NCBI GenBank assembly: GCA_963539695.1 | Contig: CAUTOC010000002.1 | Span: 1-64,000 of the forward strand | From: Catonella sp963539695 | GTDB taxonomy: Bacteria > Bacillota > Clostridia > Lachnospirales > Lachnospiraceae | Length of the DNA stretch: 64,000 nt | Direction of reading: 5' to 3' | Shown here: in pieces, positions 45,230-52,999 of the stretch | Position numbering within the stretch: the first letter of the stretch is position 1 | How the letters are laid out: each line of letters begins with the position of its first letter | Notes under the pieces: generated by a model | Database searches by the model: none | Seen by the model: the letters and a program-made list of their open reading frames with translations, nothing else | What the model was told of the DNA's origin: nothing | Translations under genes and position numbers: made by a program

Positions 45230-46525
45230 TTAAATACAAAATGCAGCATAAAGTGGAACAATTTTTTTGTTATCTTCAAAAGCAAAATTTTTAGCAGAAA
45301 GCTTGATAGCATACTCAGGTTTATATGTATCCATATATACTTTCAGGCTTTTTGCTTTAGTATTATCCGCAGATTTGACTTCAATCGGTATGATTTTACC
45401 ATCCCTTTGTATAATGAAATCTACTTCTGCTCCCCGCTCAGACTCCCAATAATAAGTTTTATATTCATTTATCAACAGTTGTATATTCACATAATTTTCA
45501 GCCATACCACCCTTAAAATCATTTAGCTCATCAGACATATATAAAATATCACTTGCCCGTAAATCTTTTTTGGCACATAGTAAACCTGTATCTGAAACAT
45601 AAATCTTAAACGAATCAATATCACGATAGTTTTCAAGGGGCTTTTTAACCGGCATAACCTTATACACTTGAGAGGCTATTCCTGATAAGCAAAGCCACTC
45701 TATTGCATTTTCAAATTCAGAAGCTCTCCCCCCTTTTTTTACAAGCTTATATTGAAACCTTGTATTTTTCTTCGATAACTGAACTGTTATGTTGTTATAT
45801 GTAAGCCTTGTTTTCTTAATTTCATTTAGATTATTATATTTACTCATATCATTTAAATAACTTACAAGCAATGTTTCTTGAGTATGCCTTACAAGAATAT
45901 AATCTTTTGTTTCAGTATATTGTAGTACACATTCGGGCATACCGCCCACAACCAGATACTGTCTGTAAAGTTCCATTGCACTATCATGTAAAGCTGATGG
46001 CATTGCTGTATCATTGGCAAAACATTTTTTTATTTGTTCAACAAGTTTAGCCTCACCCATTGCAAGCATAAATTCTTCTATATCCATTGGATAAAGTGTT
46101 TTCATATCAACTTTTCCAACAGGAAATGAAAAATTTTCTCTATTTACTGCAACTCCAAGCAAACTTCCTGCTACAATTATATGATATTCAGGTGCATCCT
46201 CACAAAAATATTTGAGCGAAGTTAATGCCCTCTCACAAAGTTGTACCTCATCAAACACAATCAGAGTTTTGCCCTTCACAATAGTTTGATTTGAAATATG
46301 TGATAAAACCGGAATAAGATAATCCGGAGCTATATTTTCTTCAAATGTTTCATTTAACTTAGGGTTAGTCTCAAAATTGAAATATACAACATTTTCATAA
46401 TAATTTCGTCCAAATTCCAAGACAGAATAAGTTTTTCCTACCTGTCTTGCTCCCTGTAAAATCAACGGTTTACGATGAGGGCTTTCTTTCCAGTTTTTTA
46501 AATAATCCATTATTTTTCTATCCAT
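45230..46525 (-). CDS. DUF4143-type P-loop ATPase
   Basis: The 431-residue protein has Walker A QGARQVGKTYSV, Walker B LIVFDEVQL, the IVAGSLLGV sensor and a C-terminal DUF4143 domain with RGAEVDFIIQRDGKIIPIEVKS, a PD-(D/E)xK-like pattern. It is transcribed divergently from a second relative at 46821, about 40% alike by eye in the motif regions. Function is not established for this family. Confidence 0.9.
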   Translation of the reverse strand: MDRKIMDYLKNWKESPHRKPLILQGARQVGKTYSVLEFGRNYYENVVYFNFETNPKLNETFEENIAPDYLIPVLSHISNQTIVKGKTLIVFDEVQLCERALTSLKYFCEDAPEYHIIVAGSLLGVAVNRENFSFPVGKVDMKTLYPMDIEEFMLAMGEAKLVEQIKKCFANDTAMPSALHDSAMELYRQYLVVGGMPECVLQYTETKDYILVRHTQETLLVSYLNDMSKYNNLNEIKKTRLTYNNITVQLSKKNTRFQYKLVKKGGRASEFENAIEWLCLSGIASQVYKVMPVKKPLENYRDIDSFKIYVSDTGLLCAKKDLRASDILYMSDELNDFKGGMAENYVNIQLLINEYKTYYWESERGAEVDFIIQRDGKIIPIEVKSADNTKAKSLKVYMDTYKPEYAIKLSAKNFAFEDNKKIVPLYAAFCI

Positions 46526-46602
46526 AACAATCCCTCCGTTTTATTAACTGATTTTAGTATAACAAGTATTTGTGTAAAAATAAAGGGATTTATAGATATA
46601 TT

Positions 46603-46656
46603 CTACATTATTTAACAGGAATAACCTGAAGAAAACTACATTATTTAACATGAATA
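46603..46656. repeat. Tandem 21-bp direct repeat in the ATPase intergenic
   Basis: CTACATTATTTAACA(G/T)GAATA occurs at 46603-46623 and 46636-46656 with one mismatch, spaced 33 bp start to start (about three helical turns). It sits between two divergent ATPase genes and could be an operator, but this is unproven. Confidence 0.55.
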
Positions 46657-46753
46657 TGGTTTTTCCTGAGGTAGATAATACCTAATAATTTGAGATTAGT
46701 ATTATGGATAACAACAGTTTTGGAAAAAGTGTCAAAACGCCCCAATAGATTTA

Positions 46754-46782
46754 TTGTAAAAATGTCAAAATAAGGGTATAAT
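46754..46782 (+). promoter_or_regulatory. Promoter for the ATPase gene at 46821
   Basis: TTGTAA at 46754-46759 and TATAAT at 46777-46782 are spaced by exactly 17 bp and lie about 40 bp before the ATG and 28 bp before GGAGG. Confidence 0.75.
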
Positions 46783-46820
46783 GATATTGGAAAACGCACG
46801 AAATGGTGTGGAGGATTATT

Positions 46821-48170
46821 ATGCTTAAAAGAAAAATTGAAAAAGATATAGAAAAATGGATTGTAAACAGTGAGAAAGCATTGCTGGTGTATGGTGTTCG
46901 TCAGGCGGGGAAGACATTTATTATTCGTGAATGTTTGAAAAGAAACGGATGCGAATATGTTGAATTTAATCTCATTAATCAGCCTGAACTTGTAGATATT
47001 TTAAAAAATGCAATAGATATTGATGATTTAATTTTAAAACTTTCCTTATATAGTGAAAAGAAAATAGTGCCGGGCGAAACTATTTTCTTTTTTGATGAAA
47101 TACAAAGATATAAGGAAATTGTGACCAAAATTAAATTTCTTGTGGAAGATAAGAGATTTAGATATATTTTATCCGGCTCTTTACTCGGGGTAGAAATTGT
47201 AAATCTTAAATCAGCCCCTGTCGGATATTTGCAGACTCTTAATATGTACCCTATGGATTTTGAAGAGTTTTTGCAGATATTTGGTGTTGATGAGACTATA
47301 ATCAATAACTTGCGTAATTGCTTTTTAACTAAGACGAAGGTCGATGAGGTTATCCATAATAAAATTATGGAAATGTTTAATATTTATCTGATAATCGGCG
47401 GTATGCCGGCAGCAGTTGAAAAGTATCGCAATACCGAAAATATAGATGATGTAATTGAGGAACATAAGTCGATAACCAATCAGTATAAGCTGGATTTTAC
47501 ACAGTATGAAGAGGAAAACCGCAAACTCATTATTACTAATATATACGAACTTATACCGGCAGAGTTGAATGAAAAGAATAAAAGATTTATGATAGCAGAT
47601 ATTAATAAAAATCTCCGCTATGACAGAGTTTCGGACAGTTTTATTTGGCTATGGAAGTCGGGAGTTGCATTGGGAGTATTTAACACTACTGAACCGACAA
47701 TTCCGATTATGTTAAATGAAAAGAGTGCCCTGTTCAAGCTATTTATCTCTGATGTTGGTCTGCTTACAACATTATATGGCAAGTCCTGTAAACTTAAAAT
47801 TGTAAATAAAGAAAGCGATATCAATAAGGGAGCTGTATTTGAAAATGTTGTAGCACAGGAGCTTCATGCACATGGATACCCTCTGTATTATTATAATAGC
47901 AAAAAGATGGGAGAGATTGACTTTATTATCGAACAGGGAGGCAAATCTCTGCCGATTGAGGTAAAGAGCGGTAAAGCATATAATAAACATTCTGCCCTGA
48001 ATAATTTGCTAAATGTAAAGGAATATGGGATTGAAGAGGCTTTTATATTCACAAACGATAATGTTAAGGTAGAAGGAAAACTGAATTATCTTCCTATTTA
48101 CATGGTAATGTTCTTAAAAGATGAACCGGTGGAGTTCGCAGATATAAAGGTAGAGAGGTTTAGGATATAA
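46821..48170 (+). CDS. DUF4143-type P-loop ATPase
   Basis: The 449-residue protein begins at ATG 46821 with GGAGG upstream (an in-frame upstream start is rejected). It has YGVRQAGKTFII (Walker A), FFDEIQRY (Walker B), LSGSLLGVEI, and the DUF4143 C-terminus with MGEIDFIIEQGGKSLPIEVKSG. The four DUF4143 proteins in the window differ widely, so they are not recent duplicates. The following 325 bp hold only a remnant. Confidence 0.9.
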   Translation: MLKRKIEKDIEKWIVNSEKALLVYGVRQAGKTFIIRECLKRNGCEYVEFNLINQPELVDILKNAIDIDDLILKLSLYSEKKIVPGETIFFFDEIQRYKEIVTKIKFLVEDKRFRYILSGSLLGVEIVNLKSAPVGYLQTLNMYPMDFEEFLQIFGVDETIINNLRNCFLTKTKVDEVIHNKIMEMFNIYLIIGGMPAAVEKYRNTENIDDVIEEHKSITNQYKLDFTQYEEENRKLIITNIYELIPAELNEKNKRFMIADINKNLRYDRVSDSFIWLWKSGVALGVFNTTEPTIPIMLNEKSALFKLFISDVGLLTTLYGKSCKLKIVNKESDINKGAVFENVVAQELHAHGYPLYYYNSKKMGEIDFIIEQGGKSLPIEVKSGKAYNKHSALNNLLNVKEYGIEEAFIFTNDNVKVEGKLNYLPIYMVMFLKDEPVEFADIKVERFRI

Positions 48171-48198
48171 AATTATTATAGTGATATTAGAATGAGCC

Positions 48199-48444
48199 GG
48201 CTATCACTATGGAAGACTGCTTTTTACAATACTCGGCACGAAGATTGGAGCAACAACTGTACTTAGCAGTATTATGGATGTTGAAAATAAGGTGAGAATT
48301 ATTTTTGATAAAGAGGTACTTGAAAATGAGTGGTATGGCTGTACTGACAGCACCACAACAAGTTATATGAAGTTAAAAACTACAGATATTTTGGAAAAAT
48401 TTCTGCCTTTTACAAAGCACGAGGTAACAGTGATTGAGGTGTGA
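48199..48444 (+). pseudogene. Fragment of an unknown gene, start missing
   Basis: An 81-codon open frame without start gives GYHYGRLLFTILGTKIGATT and later KTTDILEKFLPFTKHEVTVIEV, ending at TGA 48442-48444. It looks protein-like and not like a shadow frame, but no family is clear. It is the C-terminal part of a gene lost at the ATPase end. The rest of the gap 48171-48495 has nothing else. Confidence 0.4.
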
Positions 48445-48495
48445 GGTACTACTATAAGTATGAATAAATTGTGCTAAACTGTAGAAAGGGGCTTT

Positions 48496-49674
48496 ATGTC
48501 AAACAGAAGATATTTGATGTTTATTGATGTATTAAAGGATAAAACATTAATACCGTATTTTGAAAAATGTATTGATGAGATACAAAAAGGAAATGCAAGA
48601 GTGTCAAGAACACGTGCAGAAAAAGGATACCCGTCACATCCTTGTTTTAGGGTAGAGGGGAAAGAAATTTTAATAGGGGAAGTCTTGGAATATTATTTAT
48701 TTAATTTGCAGACTACAGGATTTGTAAGTAAGCCTGCTGAGGAGTTTGCCGATAAGATGAGGGTATTATGTGGCTGGCGCTGGGACATGGACAGGAAACT
48801 CACAGAATGGATAAATAAAATTTTGAGAGAGCCATTTTTTTATGATGAAAATAATGATGAATTTAATCGTAAATGGGTGCTAAAACCTGAGGCTATGGAG
48901 TATGTTTTGTCGGAGGAATATCTTAAATATGCCTGCTTCATAGCTGTATGTTTTAGAAAGTATGGAGAGAGCTACGACAGAATATTATCGGAAGAAATCT
49001 TCTCATTTGTAACAGAACTTGGAAGCAGTTTGCCGGCACAGATAAAGAAAAATGGCAGCGGTTTAGTACCTAAAGAGATTGCATTTGCTAAAACGGTTGA
49101 CTATTCATTTGCCGCAAATGATGCCTTTGCTACTATAAAAATTACAGTTAAAACAGAAAGTGAAGCAACTTATGGCAAAATTTTTGACCATATTTGTGAC
49201 TTACTAGAATTTGGCTTTCCTAAAAGTTATGCCATTGAATTTAAAAGTTCGGAGAAAAACTATTTACCTATTAAGAAACTGCCTAAAAAAGGCATAAATC
49301 AGTTGTTTGCCAATGCAGCTCTTTATCCGAAAATACATAGTAAAATAGAGAAATATGCCCGACTCGCTATGAAGGAATTTGAATGGTACAATAATCTAAA
49401 TGGTGAATACTCTGCAATGCCCGGCACTTTCGCTGTATTTGCACTTGGACTGTATGATGAGAAATATCATCAACTTGCCTGTGATTATTTATCTCTTTGT
49501 GACGGAGAACATCAGAGCCTTCAGGGAGAGTTTGTACTGGCTTATATCGAAAAATTCGGCTTTATGGATAAGGGACTTGAGTTATACAGGCTTTGCGATA
49601 AAAATATACAGCATCTCCCTAAAAAGCTGATATCATTGTATGAGAAACATTTGAAAACTGTTAAAAAATCTTAA
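48496..49674 (+). CDS. DUF6138-like protein
   Basis: The 392-residue soluble protein fits a family I recall as DUF6138. Marks are the ATYGKIFDHICDLLEFGFPKS segment, the conserved MPGTFAVFALGLYDEKYHQ and the DGEHQSLQGEFVLAYIEKFGF near the C-terminus. Function unknown; members often lie in toxin/immunity neighbourhoods. The next two genes follow at 35-bp spacing in the same direction. Confidence 0.75.
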   Translation: MSNRRYLMFIDVLKDKTLIPYFEKCIDEIQKGNARVSRTRAEKGYPSHPCFRVEGKEILIGEVLEYYLFNLQTTGFVSKPAEEFADKMRVLCGWRWDMDRKLTEWINKILREPFFYDENNDEFNRKWVLKPEAMEYVLSEEYLKYACFIAVCFRKYGESYDRILSEEIFSFVTELGSSLPAQIKKNGSGLVPKEIAFAKTVDYSFAANDAFATIKITVKTESEATYGKIFDHICDLLEFGFPKSYAIEFKSSEKNYLPIKKLPKKGINQLFANAALYPKIHSKIEKYARLAMKEFEWYNNLNGEYSAMPGTFAVFALGLYDEKYHQLACDYLSLCDGEHQSLQGEFVLAYIEKFGFMDKGLELYRLCDKNIQHLPKKLISLYEKHLKTVKKS

Positions 49675-49709
49675 TAACATTAAACAGATTTGGAAAGGGG
49701 GAAACACAA

Positions 49710-50210
49710 ATGTACATAGCAGATAAATATTGGAACAATTATATAGGTGACAGCGATGACAGTCTGACACTGGCTTCATTTCTTATGTATAAGAGACAGG
49801 AAAAAATATCTCTTGTGGAAATATTTGCGGATTTAGGTTTAGATAAGTTAAACGGTAATTTCAGACAGAATGATGAACCGATTACGGTAAGATTAAAAGA
49901 TAATGAAAATAATGAGTATGATGTTGAATTTTACTATCCTATTGATATAATTACAGACCTTGCAGCAATTTTACTGGAATGTAAAAAAAGCGGAAGTGTA
50001 GATATAAATGAACTGCTTGGAGATGATTTAAAACCTGTAATTATCTGCCTTACAAGTACAGAGAAAGAAGAGAATATAATAAAAACTGTATTGGAAGATT
50101 TTTATACTCATCCTCTTGAATATAATTTAAGTGAAATGTGTCCGGAGGAAGATATGTTAGAGATGGCAGAAATATGCAAAGATTTGGCGAAGGAATTATT
50201 TGAGGAATAA
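49710..50210 (+). CDS. Acidic hypothetical protein, immunity-type
   Basis: The 166-residue acidic protein (MYIADKYWNNYIGDSDDSLT, with DLAAILLECKKSG and MCPEEDMLEMAEICKDLAKE) belongs to a widespread Lachnospiraceae hypothetical family; I do not know a name. No membrane or signal segment. Good GGAAAGGGGG upstream. Confidence 0.6.
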   Translation: MYIADKYWNNYIGDSDDSLTLASFLMYKRQEKISLVEIFADLGLDKLNGNFRQNDEPITVRLKDNENNEYDVEFYYPIDIITDLAAILLECKKSGSVDINELLGDDLKPVIICLTSTEKEENIIKTVLEDFYTHPLEYNLSEMCPEEDMLEMAEICKDLAKELFEE

Positions 50211-50245
50211 GATGATGACAGTGCAAGAATAAACAGGAGGCTATT

Positions 50246-51061
50246 ATGGCAATAGACGGGGTAAAGATTATAGATAGTGATGACGGTTATGATATTTATA
50301 ATACCATAGTAGAAAGATATAAAAATGGAGAAAATGTAGACAAGATAATTGAAGATGTTTTAAATGATGAGAAAAATTTTTGCACAGACGGATTTTATAC
50401 AGAAATTTATTGGACAGCCTTTGCTTACTCTTTATGGAAAATAGGGCATTTACCTGAGGAAATAAAAAATAAAGCCCTTGAGATAATAGAAAAAGGAGCA
50501 GATGAGTTCTGGCTTGAAATTGACAGCAAGGCAAAAAAACAAAGACAGAAGGTGCTTGATAAACTTGCTGTTCAGTTACAAAGCGAGAATCCAAAGCCTC
50601 TTAAAGTTCCAAAGACAAAAATAAAAAGAGAGCCGTATTTTAAGATAGGAGATGTGCTTGCAGTTAAATTTGAAAATGAATACGGAGTGATTTTTGTTTC
50701 AGATGTTGATGTGAGTCCTCGAAAGATAGAATATCACCTTGCCTGCACGAGGCTGTTGCAAAAGGAGAAGCCAACTATGGAGGACTTTTTTAACAGTGAA
50801 ATTGCCTGCAAGATGTGTAACACAAAATATGCGCTTGATACTGACTGTTGGTTTAATCACAAGGATTTGGGACTTTTACTTGATAAGCTTGAGAAAATAG
50901 GAGAGTTTATACCGGAGGACTATGTGTTGGGAGTGTTGGCACCGGCACATACCCTGGATGATATATACGAGGAAATTACGGCAGATAAAGAAATATGGCA
51001 TCTTAGGTTTAAGGATACTTATTATCTTATAAAAGATATGAAAGGAAGACCACAATTATGA
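50246..51061 (+). CDS. DUF4259-Imm26-like fusion protein
   Basis: The 271-residue protein has two parts. Residues 1-90 read as DUF4259 (KIIDSDDGYDIYNTIVERY, FAYSLWKIGHLPEEIKNKAL). Residues 125-200 read as Imm26 (FKIGDVLAVKFENEYGVIFVS). The C-terminus ends at RPQL, but in another frame HNYDSIDDDEELEK follows and ends at a TAA about 40 bases on, so a two-base loss near 51055 probably trimmed the native tail. Likely an immunity-type protein. Confidence 0.72.
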   Translation: MAIDGVKIIDSDDGYDIYNTIVERYKNGENVDKIIEDVLNDEKNFCTDGFYTEIYWTAFAYSLWKIGHLPEEIKNKALEIIEKGADEFWLEIDSKAKKQRQKVLDKLAVQLQSENPKPLKVPKTKIKREPYFKIGDVLAVKFENEYGVIFVSDVDVSPRKIEYHLACTRLLQKEKPTMEDFFNSEIACKMCNTKYALDTDCWFNHKDLGLLLDKLEKIGEFIPEDYVLGVLAPAHTLDDIYEEITADKEIWHLRFKDTYYLIKDMKGRPQL

Positions 51062-51100
51062 TTCAATAGACGATGATGAAGAACTTGAAAAATAAAAACA

Positions 51101-51139
51101 TTTCGGCTAATATATAATCATAATACAAATTAGCCGAAA
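51101..51139 (+). other. Hairpin next to the ribosome site of the 51149 ATPase
   Basis: TTTCGGCTAAT (51101-51111) pairs with ATTAGCCGAAA (51129-51139). The 3' arm ends directly before GGAG, the Shine-Dalgarno of the ATPase gene. It could be a terminator of the upstream gene or a structure that limits translation. Confidence 0.5.
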
Positions 51140-51148
51140 GGAGTCTGT

Positions 51149-52372
51149 ATGAGTTATATTTCAAGACATTTAGAAAAGGTTATTTTAGAGGTAACAAAGG
51201 AATACCCTGCAGTGCTTGTAACAGGGCCGAGACAGGTCGGAAAAACTACTATGCTTCAGAAGCTTATGGAAGGAACTGACAGAGCCTATGTATCCTTGGA
51301 TGATTTGAATGAAAGAAATCTTGCAAAAACTGATCCGGAATTGTTTTTGCAGTTGCACAAGCCTCCGATACTGATAGATGAGGTTCAATATGCTCCTGAA
51401 TTGTTTACATATATAAAAATATATGTGGACAGGAATCAAAATATGGGGGATTTCTGGCTTACGGGCTCGCAGGCATTTAAGCTGATGAAGGGACTGCAGG
51501 AGTCTTTAGCAGGAAGGGTAGCAGTATTATCGCTGACAGCTTTATCACAAAGTGAAATTCATGGAAGCGGTGGAGAACCGTTTGCTATAGATATGGAAGC
51601 ATTGACTGCAAGAAGTAAAGGAAGAAAGCCTGCTAATGTCAGAGAAATATTTGACAGAATATTTAAGGGATCAATGCCTGCTATTATGAGCGGTAAAAAT
51701 AGTAATAGTCAGATTTTTTATAGCAGCTATCTGTCAACCTATATCGAAAGAGATGTAAGAGAACTTTCGGATTCGATTGACTCATTAAAGTTTTTGAGAT
51801 TTATAACAGCAGTAGCAGCAAGATGCGGGCAGATATTAAATGTAGCTGATATTGCAAGAGATGCAGATATTAATCAAAAACAGGCAAAAGACTGGCTTGC
51901 TATTTTGGAAACCTTGGGGGTTGTTTTTTATTTACACCCTTATTCTAATAATATGTTAAAGCGTCTCATTAAAACACCTAAGCTATATTTTTTTGATACA
52001 GGTATAGTATGCTACCTGACTAAATGGAGCAATGCAGAAACTTTGGAAAGTGGGGCTATGAATGGAGCAATACTTGAAAATTATGTTGTTTCTGAGATAA
52101 TGAAAACATATTTAAATAGTGGCAGAGAGCCGTTTATGTACTATTATCGAGATAAGGATGCTAAAGAAATTGACATTGTATTAGAGCATGACGGAGTAAT
52201 TAATCCTATAGAAATTAAAAAATCGTCAAATCCGGGTTCGGAACTTGTTAAGGTGTTTGGTCTGTTGGACAAAGCGTCAGAAACTCGTGACAAGGGGGCT
52301 ATAATATGTATGAAGCCTAAGTTATCTGCTATTGACAGAGAGAACTATATTGTGCCGGTGTGGGTGATATGA
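51149..52372 (+). CDS. DUF4143-type P-loop ATPase
   Basis: The 407-residue protein has VTGPRQVGKTTML (Walker A), ILIDEVQYAP (Walker B), LTGSQAFKLM, and a DUF4143 C-terminus with DAKEIDIVLEHDGVINPIEIKK. It is the fourth of this family here and differs in its second half from the others. It starts at ATG 51149 after AAAGGAG. Confidence 0.9.
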   Translation: MSYISRHLEKVILEVTKEYPAVLVTGPRQVGKTTMLQKLMEGTDRAYVSLDDLNERNLAKTDPELFLQLHKPPILIDEVQYAPELFTYIKIYVDRNQNMGDFWLTGSQAFKLMKGLQESLAGRVAVLSLTALSQSEIHGSGGEPFAIDMEALTARSKGRKPANVREIFDRIFKGSMPAIMSGKNSNSQIFYSSYLSTYIERDVRELSDSIDSLKFLRFITAVAARCGQILNVADIARDADINQKQAKDWLAILETLGVVFYLHPYSNNMLKRLIKTPKLYFFDTGIVCYLTKWSNAETLESGAMNGAILENYVVSEIMKTYLNSGREPFMYYYRDKDAKEIDIVLEHDGVINPIEIKKSSNPGSELVKVFGLLDKASETRDKGAIICMKPKLSAIDRENYIVPVWVI

Positions 52373-52435
52373 TACAAATGTGGGACTTGAAAATTGATTA
52401 TCCGATAAGATAGGTAACAGAAGGGGGGGAGAAAG

Positions 52436-52888
52436 ATGTTTTGGGATAAAGTTGCAGGTCTGTATGACCTCTTTGTAAATATAGCGCAAAGAACTAATTG
52501 CTACGGATTTTTCTGTCGGAATGCTCAAAGAAGCGAAGAAAAACTGTGCACATTTTACCAACATAAAGTTTAAAAAAGCTGATATAATGAAACTTAACTG
52601 TAAGGATGACACATTTGACAAGGTTGTGGCAGGAAATGTGATACATTTGCTGGATAATCCTTATGCTGCCTTGAAAGAGGTGCTGAGAGTATGCAAAAAA
52701 GGTGGCAAGGTAATTATTCCAACATATATTAATAATGAAAATACCGGAAAACCTAAGGTCTTTGTTCATCTGCTTGAGAAATTAGGAGCCAACTTTAAAC
52801 AGCAGGCTATATAGATGCCAAATATACTTTGATTAAGGGGAAAATACCCTGTGCTATTGCGGTGATTACTAAAGGTACTTGTGACTAG
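52436..52888 (+). pseudogene. SAM methyltransferase with two internal deletions
   Basis: ATG 52436 with GGGGGGGAGAAAG upstream gives MFWDKVAGLYDLFVNI. The motif I region is missing, and another frame continues TDFSVGMLKEAKKN and CKDDTFDKVVAGNVIHLLDN to 52814. After a second gap, yet another frame ends AGYIDAKYTLIKGKIPCAIA with TAG at 52886-52888. It is a decayed ubiquinone/menaquinone-type methyltransferase. Confidence 0.82.
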
Positions 52889-52930
52889 GGGCTTTATACT
52901 ACTATAAATCTAATTGGCGGTAAAATGTTA

Positions 52931-52972
52931 AAATCCCCTTACTCTGAAATTATCAAAGTAAGAGGATTTTTT
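52931..52972. terminator. Bidirectional terminator
   Basis: AAATCCCCTTACTCTGA pairs imperfectly with TCAAAGTAAGAGGATTT (52931-52969), with T run on the plus strand and A run upstream. It lies between the methyltransferase remnant and the convergent transglutaminase gene. Confidence 0.7.
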
Positions 52973-52999
52973 TATTAAACCCGAATAGGAGTGAAAACT

